Of a stretch of DNA of 64,000 bases, positions 43,170 to 51,150 are shown in pieces (within the stretch, counting starts at the first letter, position 1; each line of letters starts with the position of its first letter). The translations under genes were made by a program, and so were the position numbers. The notes below the pieces were generated by a model, which was not told the DNA's origin, ran no database searches, and saw only the letters and a program-made list of their open reading frames with translations. The stretch covers positions 1,984,001-2,048,000 of the forward strand of contig CAWFQA010000001.1 in the NCBI GenBank assembly GCA_963817855.1, read 5' to 3'. The stretch comes from JAKAAZ01 sp963817855. GTDB taxonomy: Bacteria; Acidobacteriota; Terriglobia; Terriglobales; Acidobacteriaceae.

Positions 43170-43251
43170 ATTCTTTCACTGTGCTTGAGAGTTGCGTGGA
43201 TGCAATCCCAGGGTAGAGTTCCTGATTCGCGATCGACAATGCCGCGAAAAT

Positions 43252-44367
43252 CTAAACCGCGTGCATCGCCTGGTTGCAATCGATGATTTCGTTCAGCACT
43301 TCGAAGACGTGTTTCCCCATCTCCTTAGTGCTGACAATTTGCTGATCGGGTTGATTGGTGCGAGCCAGATCTGCAGTACGATAGCCCGCGGCCAACACGC
43401 GTTGCACGGCGGTTTCAATCGCATGGGCTTCTTGCTCCATGCCGGCGGAATGACGCAGCAACATCGCACCAGTCAGAATGGCGCCCAGAGGGTTCGCTTT
43501 TCCCGTGCCGGCGATATCTGGCGCCGAACCATGGACGGGTTCATATAAATTGACCTTGCCGCCAATCGTTGCAGAGGGCAGCATGCCGAGTGAACCAGTG
43601 ATGACCGCCGCCTCATCGGAAAGAATGTCGCCGAACAGGTTCTCCGTCAGCACCACATCGAAGTTGCGCGGCGTATTCATCAGGTGCATCGCGCAGGCGT
43701 CGACATACTGATGCTCCAACGTGACGTCCGGATATTCCGCAGCAATCTCCGTCACCGTGGCGCGCCACAGTTGCGAAACTTCCAGCACGTTCGCCTTGTC
43801 TACTGATGTGACTTTATGGCGACGCTTTTGCGCCAGTTCAAACGCGATGCGGGCCACGCGAATCACTTCCTCGCGGCTGTATTGCATGGTGTTGAGCGCA
43901 ACGCCGGTTTCGCGATCCCAGGAGCGTGGCGTGCCGAAGTACAAACCGCCCAGCAATTCGCGCACAAACAGAATGTCGGCGCCGTCCGTGACCTCCGGAC
44001 GCAGCGGAGAATTGTTGCTCAGAGGGGCATACGCAACGGAAGGGCGCAGATTTGCAAAGCCGCCGAGAGCTTGCCGCAGCTGCAGCAAGCCGGCTTCCGG
44101 ACGCTTATCCGGCGACAGCGAATTAAATTCGTTTCCACCCACCGCGCCCAACAGAACCGCATCGCTGTCGAGGGCCGCTTCCAGTGTTGCAGGAGGTAAT
44201 GGCGTTCCCTGCTGACGAATGGCAATGCCGCCGATCGGCTTCTCTGTGAATTGAAATACAGCACCGCTCCACTGGCTGATCGCTTCCAGGATCAAGACTG
44301 CTTCATGCGTCACTTCGGGACCAATCCCGTCTCCAGGAACCAGAGTGACTTTGATTTCTGCTGACAT
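43252..44367 (-). CDS. leuB: 3-isopropylmalate dehydrogenase
   Basis: LeuB oxidatively decarboxylates 3-isopropylmalate. The 371-residue product has VTLVPGDGIGPEV at the N terminus, RELLGGLYFGTPRSW in the substrate loop, TSVDKANVLEVSQLWR with the catalytic Lys and Asp, and NLFGDILSDEAAVITGSLGMLPSA near the NAD site, with EPVHGSAPDIAGTGKANP. It is 90 bases downstream of leuA and 82 bases upstream of leuC, in the same direction. Confidence 0.96.
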   Translation of the reverse strand: MSAEIKVTLVPGDGIGPEVTHEAVLILEAISQWSGAVFQFTEKPIGGIAIRQQGTPLPPATLEAALDSDAVLLGAVGGNEFNSLSPDKRPEAGLLQLRQALGGFANLRPSVAYAPLSNNSPLRPEVTDGADILFVRELLGGLYFGTPRSWDRETGVALNTMQYSREEVIRVARIAFELAQKRRHKVTSVDKANVLEVSQLWRATVTEIAAEYPDVTLEHQYVDACAMHLMNTPRNFDVVLTENLFGDILSDEAAVITGSLGMLPSATIGGKVNLYEPVHGSAPDIAGTGKANPLGAILTGAMLLRHSAGMEQEAHAIETAVQRVLAAGYRTADLARTNQPDQQIVSTKEMGKHVFEVLNEIIDCNQAMHAV

Positions 44368-44456
44368 CGAAACTCCTATGTAGGGGCCTGGGTTCAGTTT
44401 GCGGCCGGTTGTCTTTTATCGGTAGGTTGCAGCCTGATGCAGCGATCCAGTCACAG

Positions 44457-45662
44457 CTATGGAACAGCGACAGTGGCCGAACCATGCTGGCTCAGGTTTG
44501 GCGATTGGCGCAGATGCGTCAGCATAATGCTGACCAGATCCTGATCGAAGACAGATTTCTTTCGGTCTGCGACTTCGACGAACCGCTCGTACGCCAAATC
44601 CAGATCTGTGCGGCTCAGACTGAAGCCCAGTTCTTTCAGGCGGTGGTTCAGGGCGTGGCGTCCGGAATGCTTTCCCAGAACCATCTTGTTCGCAGGTACT
44701 CCCACCTGCGATGGGGTCATAATTTCATAGCATAGTGGATTGGACATGACGCCGTGCTGATGGATTCCGGCCTCGTGTGAAAAAGCATTGCTTCCGACAA
44801 CAGCTTTATTCGGTGCGGGCGCAAATGTGATGACCTCGCTTAACATCTGGCTGGTCGGATACAGCTGCTTCAGGTCGAGATTGTGCTTGAACGGCAATTG
44901 GTCGTGACGCACGTGCATCGCCGCCGCCAATTCTTCCAGCGCAGCGTTGCCGGCTCGCTCTCCAATGCCATTAATGGTGCATTCCACCTGCCGCGCGCCT
45001 GCTTCCAGCGCCGCCAGGCTATTCGCCACAGCCAGGCCAAGATCGTTATGGCAATGGCTGGAAAACACAACGTTTTCAGCGCTACGAATGCGCTCCTTCA
45101 TCAGACGGAACATGGAAGCATATTCGTGAGGAACGGTATATCCCACGGTGTCGGGCATGTTGATGACAGTGGCTCCGGCATCGACCGCAACCTGAACCAT
45201 TTCACATAAGAAATTTCTGTCGGACCGAGAAGCGTCCTCCGGAGAGAACTCAACGTCATCCACATAGTTGCGGGCCATGCGCACGGATTTATCCGTCAGC
45301 TCCAGCGCCTGCTCACGAGAGATTTGCAGCTTGTATTCCAGATGAATGTCGGAGCTGGCGAGAAAAATGTGGATGCGCGACTTGGCTGCGGGCTCCAGCG
45401 CGCGCGCGGCAGCGACAATGTCTTCTTCTTTGGCGCGCGACAGGGAGCAGATGCGCGGTCCCTTCACTTCATGCGCCACTTGGCGAACAGCGGCAAAATC
45501 GCCCTCAGACGCGATGGCGAACCCGGCTTCAATGACATCGACACCAAGGCATTCCAACTGCTTGGCCAGTCGAACTTTCTCTGCCATATACATGCTGCAA
45601 CCGGGCGATTGTTCTCCGTCGCGGAGCGTGGTATCGAAGAAAAAGATTTGGTCCTGACTCAT
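44457..45662 (-). CDS. leuA: 2-isopropylmalate synthase, short form without regulatory domain
   Basis: LeuA condenses acetyl-CoA and 2-oxoisovalerate, the first step of leucine synthesis. FFDTTLRDGEQSPGCSM opens the HMGL-like TIM barrel, SHCHNDLGLAVANSLAA supplies the metal-binding HxH, and NGIGERAGNAALEE follows. A communication domain with GKHSGRHALNHRLKELGF closes the protein at 401 residues. Usual LeuA enzymes are 500 residues or more because of the C-terminal leucine-binding LeuA_dimer domain. Here only 90 bases separate the stop from leuB, so that domain is absent. Homocitrate or citramalate synthase activity cannot be excluded, but the operon supports leucine. Confidence 0.88.
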   Translation of the reverse strand: MSQDQIFFFDTTLRDGEQSPGCSMYMAEKVRLAKQLECLGVDVIEAGFAIASEGDFAAVRQVAHEVKGPRICSLSRAKEEDIVAAARALEPAAKSRIHIFLASSDIHLEYKLQISREQALELTDKSVRMARNYVDDVEFSPEDASRSDRNFLCEMVQVAVDAGATVINMPDTVGYTVPHEYASMFRLMKERIRSAENVVFSSHCHNDLGLAVANSLAALEAGARQVECTINGIGERAGNAALEELAAAMHVRHDQLPFKHNLDLKQLYPTSQMLSEVITFAPAPNKAVVGSNAFSHEAGIHQHGVMSNPLCYEIMTPSQVGVPANKMVLGKHSGRHALNHRLKELGFSLSRTDLDLAYERFVEVADRKKSVFDQDLVSIMLTHLRQSPNLSQHGSATVAVP

Positions 45663-45709
45663 AGCGTCCCCTTATGGGCGGCAATGTGGAAACAGCCTTT
45701 GTTCTCTTA

Positions 45710-45755
45710 ACAATAGCATAAAGTTATCTAATGTAAACTTCTATTAGTATTAGAA
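45710..45755 (-). promoter_or_regulatory. leuA operon promoter with LysR-type operator
   Basis: On the minus strand TTTACA (45737-45732) and TATTGT (45715-45710) are spaced by 16 bases, about 48 bases before the leuA start. Directly upstream of the -35 lies the 17-base inverted repeat TTCTATTAGTATTAGAA (45739-45755), which fits the T-N11-A type of LysR site. Its place fits activation of leuA by the divergent LysR protein and autoregulation of that gene. Confidence 0.5.
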
Positions 45756-45803
45756 TATGTTATCGATGGAACTGCGGCCTCGCTCTACATAAGGATTCAC
45801 CCC

Positions 45804-46728
45804 ATGGACCTGTTTCAGCTGGAAACCTTTATGGCGGTTGCGGACGAGAAGAGCTTCTCTCGCGCTGCGGTCAAGCTGCATCGCACCCAGCCGGCCGTCA
45901 GTCAGATGATTCGCAAGCTTGAAGTGGAAATGGATGAGGTGCTGTTCGATCGCGCCGCGCGCGACGCCACACTGACCGCTGCAGGCCAGCTATTGCGGGA
46001 GTATGCGGAGCGGTTGTTGAACCTACGCGGCGAGGCGACAACCGCATTGTCGGAGCTGCGCTCGCTACATCGCGGCCGACTGAATGTTGCGGCCAATGAA
46101 TATACGTGTCTCTATCTGTTGCCGGTGATTGACGTGTTTCGTCGCATCTCTCCGCAGATTCATGTGACCGTGCATCGGTCGCTGGCCAGCCGCATGGCAG
46201 AAGAATTGCTGCAGCATTCGGTGGAGTTGGGCATCGTTTCCTATCGGCCCGACGATCCGCAGATTCGCTCCATCGTGGTGTATCGCGACGATCTTGTTTT
46301 CGTGATGCATCCCGGGACATCCACTGGCCCGCGCCAAACAGGTTTCTATCCGCGATCTGGGAGCGGAAAATTTTGTCGCGCATAATGTCCCGTCGCCGCT
46401 GCGGCAAAAAGTGATGCAGGCGTTTCAGCGCCACAAGACGCCGCTGAACATGGCAGTGGAGCTGCCGAGCCTGGAGGCCATCAAGCGCTTTGTTGCGATG
46501 GGGAACGGGGTGGCTCTGTTGCCGGGCTTGACGGCGCGGCAGGAAATTGAACGCGGAGAACTGGTGCAGCTGCGCGTGCCGGAACTGGCGTTTGAGCGCC
46601 GTCTGCGGGTTGTCCATCGCAGGCATGCAAATCTGTCGCATGCTTCGCTTGCATTTTTGAAAGTGGTCGAATCCATGGCCAAGGAGCGCGGCGATCCATT
46701 TCACTTCCAAGTGGAAAAAGGCTCTTAG
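45804..46728 (+). pseudogene. LysR-family regulator, broken by a one-base insertion
   Basis: The first part (from ATG 45804, with AAGGA eight bases upstream) holds the winged helix MDLFQLETFMAVADEKSFS and RTQPAVSQMIRKLE, then the linker and most of the first effector lobe to VFVMHPG. Position 46317 seems to be an extra A. Skipping it continues the domain with HPLARAKQVSIRDLGAENF and, further on, PSLEAIKRFVAMGNGVALLPG up to 46728. Without the correction the frame stops at 46385. The restored product is about 307 residues, normal for LysR. It is divergent from leuA and is the likely regulator of the leu-ilv cluster. Confidence 0.85.
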
Positions 46729-46742
46729 CTTTCTCAGCCCGA

Positions 46743-47006
46743 TTAACTCGGAGAGTTTTCGTTACACTTTCGTCCCCGCAATGACCTAAGAAACTGACGC
46801 CCGTCCATGCGGTACTTGTAGGCCTTACGTCCGTCGACAAAAATAACGGACGCCTCATCGTTATACTTTTCTCGCAATTGGGCGTTGCGGTCGATGTTCA
46901 CCTCCCGCCATTGGAAATTCGCCTCGCTCCGAAGTTTCGTAAGCGTCTCCTTGACGAGGTCGCAGAGATGACACCCCTTGCGCGAATAGACCACGACGTC
47001 TTGCAT
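46743..47006 (-). CDS. glutaredoxin-like protein (DUF836 / thioredoxin fold)
   Basis: The 87-residue protein has the active-site motif KGCHLCDLVKETL near residue 10-22 (CxxC with a His between), WREVNIDRNAQLREKYNDE and VIFVDGRKAYKYRMD with a glutaredoxin-type beta strand. It is a small cytoplasmic redox protein, and the partner is unknown. The cis-Pro typical of thioredoxins is replaced by ASVIFV, as in many DUF836 proteins. It is convergent with the LysR gene, 14 bases away. Confidence 0.82.
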   Translation of the reverse strand: MQDVVVYSRKGCHLCDLVKETLTKLRSEANFQWREVNIDRNAQLREKYNDEASVIFVDGRKAYKYRMDGRQFLRSLRGRKCNENSPS

Positions 47007-47057
47007 AGGTCGATCGTAAATACGTGTGCGGAAATCCTCGTTATCGTTTCATTCGAA

Positions 47058-47897
47058 TTACTCGGACTTGTGCAGGTGCAAGAGTTTGTTGATCTCATAG
47101 CCCACAAGCAGGGCGATTCCAGCCATGTACATCCACATCATCAGAACAATAATGGCGGCCAGGTTGCCATAGGTGGCGCTGTAATTGCCAAACCTCGAGA
47201 CATAGAATTGAAATCCAATCGAGGCGAGCGCAATCAGGGTCGCGGCAACCACGTTGCCAGGTGAAATAAACCGGAACCTCGCGCTTGCAGCGGGTCCAAA
47301 TCGGTACGCCACCGCAAGCGCCAGTAGCAACGCGGCGGCAAGAAGGATCCAGCGCAGAGTCGCAAAGAAGATTCGTAATGGATCGCTCCAGCCGACGATG
47401 GACGCTGTCCACGACTGGACCGCCCCTCCGAATATCACCAGGGAGAGGGTGCCGATCGTCAGCAGAGCAAAGAACACCGTCATCAGCATCGCGATTCCCC
47501 GTGCTTTCCAGAAGGGTCTCGTGTCCGTGACGTCGCAGATCGCGTTGAGTTGTTCGGTAATCGAATAGACGCCGCTCGAGCCCGACCAGAGCGTAAAGAT
47601 CAGTCCGAACGTCAACAGCCCTTGCTTTCCGCCAGATTCGGCGTACCGGATGGTCGACTCGAAAAGGTCCGCGGACTGCTGCGGCAGAACCTGGCGGAGT
47701 AGATCCAGAATTGCCTGCTGCAGGTGGGGTATGGAGAGGGAAGGAAGCAGTGACAGGACAAAGATCGCCGCCGGGAAAACTGCCAGCAAAAAGAAGAACG
47801 CAAGAACAGCCGCACCGTTGAGTATGTCGTCGTCCTGAAATTCACGCCACAAACCCCTTGCGAGATCTTTCCACCGCACGTGAATTGCCATGCTCAT
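47058..47897 (-). CDS. YihY/BrkB-family inner membrane protein
   Basis: The start at 47897 is favoured by AAGGAAG nine bases upstream and gives 279 residues. About six hydrophobic segments are visible, for example LNGAAVLAFFFLLAVFPAAI, FFALLTIGTLSLVIFGGAV and LAAIIVLMMWMYMAGIALL. The sequence agrees with the YihY/BrkB (RNase BN-annotated) family, whose role is still unclear and is not in fact a nuclease. The C terminus is short and polar. The 302-base divergent gap to the next gene contains nothing recognised. Confidence 0.88.
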   Translation of the reverse strand: MSMAIHVRWKDLARGLWREFQDDDILNGAAVLAFFFLLAVFPAAIFVLSLLPSLSIPHLQQAILDLLRQVLPQQSADLFESTIRYAESGGKQGLLTFGLIFTLWSGSSGVYSITEQLNAICDVTDTRPFWKARGIAMLMTVFFALLTIGTLSLVIFGGAVQSWTASIVGWSDPLRIFFATLRWILLAAALLLALAVAYRFGPAASARFRFISPGNVVAATLIALASIGFQFYVSRFGNYSATYGNLAAIIVLMMWMYMAGIALLVGYEINKLLHLHKSE

Positions 47898-48199
47898 TAT
47901 GTCGAACTTCCTTTCGACTCGTTCAGCAGCATTTACATAGGATGATGAATAGGAAGGCTTGAGCCCATCCAGCAATAATTAAGTCCCCGAACGGATCATT
48001 GCCATTGTAGATTTCGATTGTTTCCAGAGCTCGGTTCCCAGCTGAGCTTTCCCGCCGCTTTTCGCTGCCGCGGAATTCTTCAGGCGCTCGGCACAACTTC
48101 CTTCTGGCGATCAACGTCTACAGCTTCAGGCCGTGCGTCTGCAACTGATTCCTCTGGGTCCGTTGCTGTGCGGCGCATGTCTTGGAGAAAGGACTCAGG
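47898..48199. other. intergenic region between BrkB and the LTXXQ gene
   Basis: This 302-base divergent region holds no reading frame with family-like sequence and no RNA gene that I recognise. The AAGGAAG site for the BrkB start and the AAGGACTCAGG before the LTXXQ start are its only clear signals. Promoters for both genes must lie here, but no strong -35/-10 pair was seen. Confidence 0.4.
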
Positions 48200-48730
48200 A
48201 TGAATCCTCGTAAACTTTTCACTCGAATGAGCACGGGAGTCGCTGTTCTGGGAATGGCACTCTGTGTTCCTGCAGCCATGTATGCGCAGGACACAGGCCA
48301 GGCACCGGCCCCACCCTCGCAAGCGACAACAGGCCAGCAAGCCAGCCCTGGCGAACAGCCCATGCGGCATCATCATCATCCAAGCCCGCAGCATCAATTG
48401 CGGCATCTGACAAAAATGCTGAACCTGACTGCCGATCAGCAGCAGCAAATGCTGCCGATCTTGCAGGACCAGCACAAGCAGATGGATGCCATCCACAACA
48501 ACGCTGCATTGAGCCCGCAAGAACGCCATCAGCAGATGCGCACGGCAATGATGGATACCCATCAAAAGCTGGAAGCGCTAATGACTGATACTCAGAGGCA
48601 GCAATTTGAACAGGCCATACAGCAGCGTCGCGAACGCATGCAAAACGGTGGCGTGGGTCCCGGTCAAGGTGCAGGCACACCTCCTCCTCCACCCGGCGGA
48701 CAAAGTGCTCCTGCAACGGCGCCACAATAG
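48200..48730 (+). CDS. periplasmic LTXXQ (Spy/CpxP-like) protein with His run
   Basis: The start at 48200 (AAGGA upstream) gives a 176-residue exported protein with a signal peptide ending near AAMYAQ. A Pro/Gln-rich linker carries MRHHHHPSPQHQ. The helical core has LTKMLNLTADQQQQMLPILQ and AALSPQERHQQMR, the two LTxxQ-like repeats that define Spy/CpxP-type periplasmic proteins. The C-terminal 35 residues are low-complexity Gly/Pro. E. coli Spy is an ATP-independent chaperone, and this distant relative may bind metal through its His run. Two outer-membrane barrels follow on the same strand. Confidence 0.78.
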   Translation: MNPRKLFTRMSTGVAVLGMALCVPAAMYAQDTGQAPAPPSQATTGQQASPGEQPMRHHHHPSPQHQLRHLTKMLNLTADQQQQMLPILQDQHKQMDAIHNNAALSPQERHQQMRTAMMDTHQKLEALMTDTQRQQFEQAIQQRRERMQNGGVGPGQGAGTPPPPPGGQSAPATAPQ

Positions 48731-48768
48731 CGCCGCAATAAAGATGGTGGGTGCAACGTACATGGCAG

Positions 48769-48806
48769 GGCAGGGAACTCGTCGTTCTCTGCCTTTGCTT
48801 ATTTTT
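48769..48806 (+). terminator. terminator-like hairpin after the LTXXQ gene
   Basis: GGCAGGGAAC (48769-48778) pairs with GTTCTCTGCC (48784-48793) with one G-U pair over a five-base loop. A T-rich tract (TTTGCTTATTTTT) follows. It lies 38 bases after the stop at 48730, so it is in the right place for transcription termination. Confidence 0.65.
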
Positions 48807-48981
48807 CCAGGCCACGCACGATTGCCGAACCCTATGGAAAAATGAGTCCGCGCCTGCCGTAGGCACATTCTGACAGGTACAATTGGGAGCAGGTCAACGA
48901 GTCAGAGCCAAACCAAACTTTACGCGCGGAACAGTTCGAAAATCTGTGTGTGGAGGTGGCGGACGAGGGGTTCATTACCGC

Positions 48982-49578
48982 ATGAAGAAGTTGCTTCTTT
49001 TGTTTTGTCTGCTGCCAATGCTGGCAGCGACTGGATTTGCACAGGAAAGCCGGCAGGATGCCAGCATCAGCTATCTGGGTACCTATCAGCCCACCATCAC
49101 GGGCAATGCAGTGGCCCAGACCTCAGACTGGGCTAAGGGCGTCCTGTTAAGTTACCGTTTTATGTTGACGCCGAGCAGCGCTCTTGAAGGGAATTATCAG
49201 TATTCCCAATTCAATACGAAATTTACCGCTCCTTTCACAAATTCAATGTTTCATACTTCACTGCAGGAAGGTTCTGTCGCGTACGTGCGCAGCTTTGTGT
49301 ACAAGAAATTCAATCCATTCGGAGAAGCAGGCGCGGCGATACTGCTGTTCAATCCGATCAACGATACCGGAACCAACACCAACGCTGGCACGCGAACCAG
49401 AGCACCGGCGTTGTTGTTTGGCGGTGGAATTGCGTATGAGTTGAGCCCAAGTTGGGATTTGCGGGTGCAGTATCGGGGAGAAGTACTTAAGTCCATCGAC
49501 TTTGGGATCCCGCAATACAAGACGAACCGCTGGTACGTGATGCAACAGCCGGCGATCGGCTTCGCCTACCACTTCTAG
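48982..49578 (+). CDS. outer-membrane beta-barrel protein, first of a tandem pair
   Basis: The start at 48982 gives a signal peptide (KKLLLLFCLLPMLAATGFAQ) and a 198-residue precursor. The mature part alternates polar and hydrophobic residues as in eight-stranded OmpA/OmpW-like barrels, with Tyr- and Phe-rich strands and a C-terminal Phe (GFAYHF), the usual BAM recognition signal. The central VYKKFNPFGEAGAAILLFNP and the strand WDLRVQYRGEVL recur in the next gene. The function, porin or adhesin-like, is unknown. Confidence 0.8.
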   Translation: MKKLLLLFCLLPMLAATGFAQESRQDASISYLGTYQPTITGNAVAQTSDWAKGVLLSYRFMLTPSSALEGNYQYSQFNTKFTAPFTNSMFHTSLQEGSVAYVRSFVYKKFNPFGEAGAAILLFNPINDTGTNTNAGTRTRAPALLFGGGIAYELSPSWDLRVQYRGEVLKSIDFGIPQYKTNRWYVMQQPAIGFAYHF

Positions 49579-49715
49579 CCGAATTGCAAGATGCAGTTGA
49601 GCGTTCCCTTCGCCCGGACCAAAATTCTTCCGGTTGCGACGAAAGACGAACGCGGATTTGAAAATTTGAATGGGGATGTGGGTCGATCATTGATCGATCA
49701 GAGGTTCACTCGCGA

Positions 49716-50345
49716 ATGAAGAAGTTGTTTTTGATCATGTGTCTGGTTTCAATGCTGGCCGGAATCGGCTATGCACAGGATCAGGGCGCCCGGCAGGACG
49801 TGAATCTTAGCGCCATGGGCGTCATTCAGCCGTATGTTGAAGGCAATACTGCAGCCCCGGCCAATCCGCCGATCAAGCTGAAGTCGACCCTTGGACTGGG
49901 CCTGTATCTTGGCTATCGTTACCAGCTCACACCGAATGGAGCGGTGGAAGCGAACTACTCGTACAGCCATTTCACCAGTAAGTTCACCGCCAATTCCGGC
50001 GGCATCTACAACGCCAGAATCTACACCGGCATGCAGGAAGCGACGGCGGCTTACGTGCGCACGTTTCCCTTCAAGAAATTCAATCCATTTCTTGAAGGCG
50101 GCGGAGGTTTGTTGTTCTTTACTCCAATCGGCCATAAGACGACTACTTACGACACCGAGGAAACAGAAGAGCCAACCGTCCTGTTCGGCGGCGGCATCGC
50201 CTATCAGCTAAGCCCCAGTTGGGATCTGCGGGTGCAATACCGCGGCCAAGTCTTCAACACGCCGGATTATGGAATCAGCCGATACAGCACTGGTCGGCGC
50301 TACATCATGTCGCAGCCTGCGATTGGGTTTGCGTACCATTTCTAG
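49716..50345 (+). CDS. outer-membrane beta-barrel protein, second of a tandem pair
   Basis: Paralogue of the preceding gene, 209 residues, signal peptide ending near AGIGYAQ. The shared elements are ARQDVNLS-like start, FKKFNPFLEGGGGLLFFTP, LSPSWDLRVQYRG and the closing QPAIGFAYHF. Most differences lie in loops, so the two likely bind different ligands or are variants of the same barrel. The 137-base gap between them has no obvious terminator. A strong terminator follows at 50369-50409. Confidence 0.8.
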   Translation: MKKLFLIMCLVSMLAGIGYAQDQGARQDVNLSAMGVIQPYVEGNTAAPANPPIKLKSTLGLGLYLGYRYQLTPNGAVEANYSYSHFTSKFTANSGGIYNARIYTGMQEATAAYVRTFPFKKFNPFLEGGGGLLFFTPIGHKTTTYDTEETEEPTVLFGGGIAYQLSPSWDLRVQYRGQVFNTPDYGISRYSTGRRYIMSQPAIGFAYHF

Positions 50346-50368
50346 CTATTTCCGAATTGAGCTTCAAA

Positions 50369-50409
50369 CAGAAAGAGCTCGCTGATCTTAAGCGAGCTCT
50401 TTCTGTTTT
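50369..50409. terminator. strong hairpin terminator between the barrel pair and ispF
   Basis: A perfect 15-pair stem (50369-50383 with 50391-50405, centred on AGAGCTCGCT) with a seven-base loop is followed by TTTT. It lies between convergent genes, the barrel gene on + and ispF on -. Its minus-strand 3' flank is also T-rich, so it can end transcription from both sides. Confidence 0.85.
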
Positions 50410-50428
50410 GCGAGAAATTGCGTTTTGC

Positions 50429-51043
50429 TCAGGAAATATCGTCGGTGTTGAACCCAGGCTTGCGCCGTAATGTACTTGGCGTCCGTCCCACCAGCTTGCG
50501 GACGACGTCGTCCATCTGGCCCTCCTCCACTTGGGGCTCAGAGACCGCAGCCATTTTTTCCAACATAGAGTCTTCGTCGAATTTTTCCAGCAGCACGATG
50601 GCATGCGCGACCGCCACATCATCCTGGTTCAAGCCTTCGGGAGTTTTCGCTTTGATCCCGACGGCGCCCGGTTCGATCGAGAGCAGATCCGCGATGCGTT
50701 CCCGCAGCCTCTCTGCGACCGGACCAATCTTGGGCGCGGCCAGCACCAAAGTGGTATCGACGTTTGAAATGCGATAGCCCGCGTGCTGGATTTCTTCCAG
50801 AGCCGTCCGCAAGAACAGGGAAGAGTCCGCATCCTTCCATCGTTCGTCGCCTGGCGGAAAAAAGCTGCCGATATCGCCGGCGGCAACTGCGCCCAATAGC
50901 GCATCGGTAATGGCGTGCAGCAAAACATCTCCGTCGGAGTGGCCGGCCAGCCCGGAGGGATGGTCAAAGGCGATGCCGCCTATCTTTAGGGGAACGCCGG
51001 GCTTAAACGCGTGGGAGTCCCAGCCATATCCAATCCTCATCAT
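50429..51043 (-). CDS. ispF: 2-C-methyl-D-erythritol 2,4-cyclodiphosphate synthase with C-terminal extension
   Basis: IspF cyclises the MEP-pathway intermediate. The first 157 residues hold the usual core: MRIGYGWDSHAF with the Asp and His zinc ligands, GLAGHSDGDVLLHAITDALLGA and the ATTAEGLGF-like segment, here AKTPEGLNQDDVAVAHAIVLL. Most IspF proteins end about there. This one continues for roughly 45 residues (EKFDEDSMLEKMAAVSEPQVEEGQ and a basic tail). The extension is unexplained. ispD lies upstream on the same strand. Confidence 0.92.
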   Translation of the reverse strand: MMRIGYGWDSHAFKPGVPLKIGGIAFDHPSGLAGHSDGDVLLHAITDALLGAVAAGDIGSFFPPGDERWKDADSSLFLRTALEEIQHAGYRISNVDTTLVLAAPKIGPVAERLRERIADLLSIEPGAVGIKAKTPEGLNQDDVAVAHAIVLLEKFDEDSMLEKMAAVSEPQVEEGQMDDVVRKLVGRTPSTLRRKPGFNTDDIS

Positions 51044-51150
51044 GTCGTATCGCGATCTTTCTCGGCGTACCGGGGAGTTGATAGCCTGCGATACAAATGC
51101 AGGCCTTCACTAGGCAGGATACACGGCTTTTTCACGGCGCTGGCCAGGAT

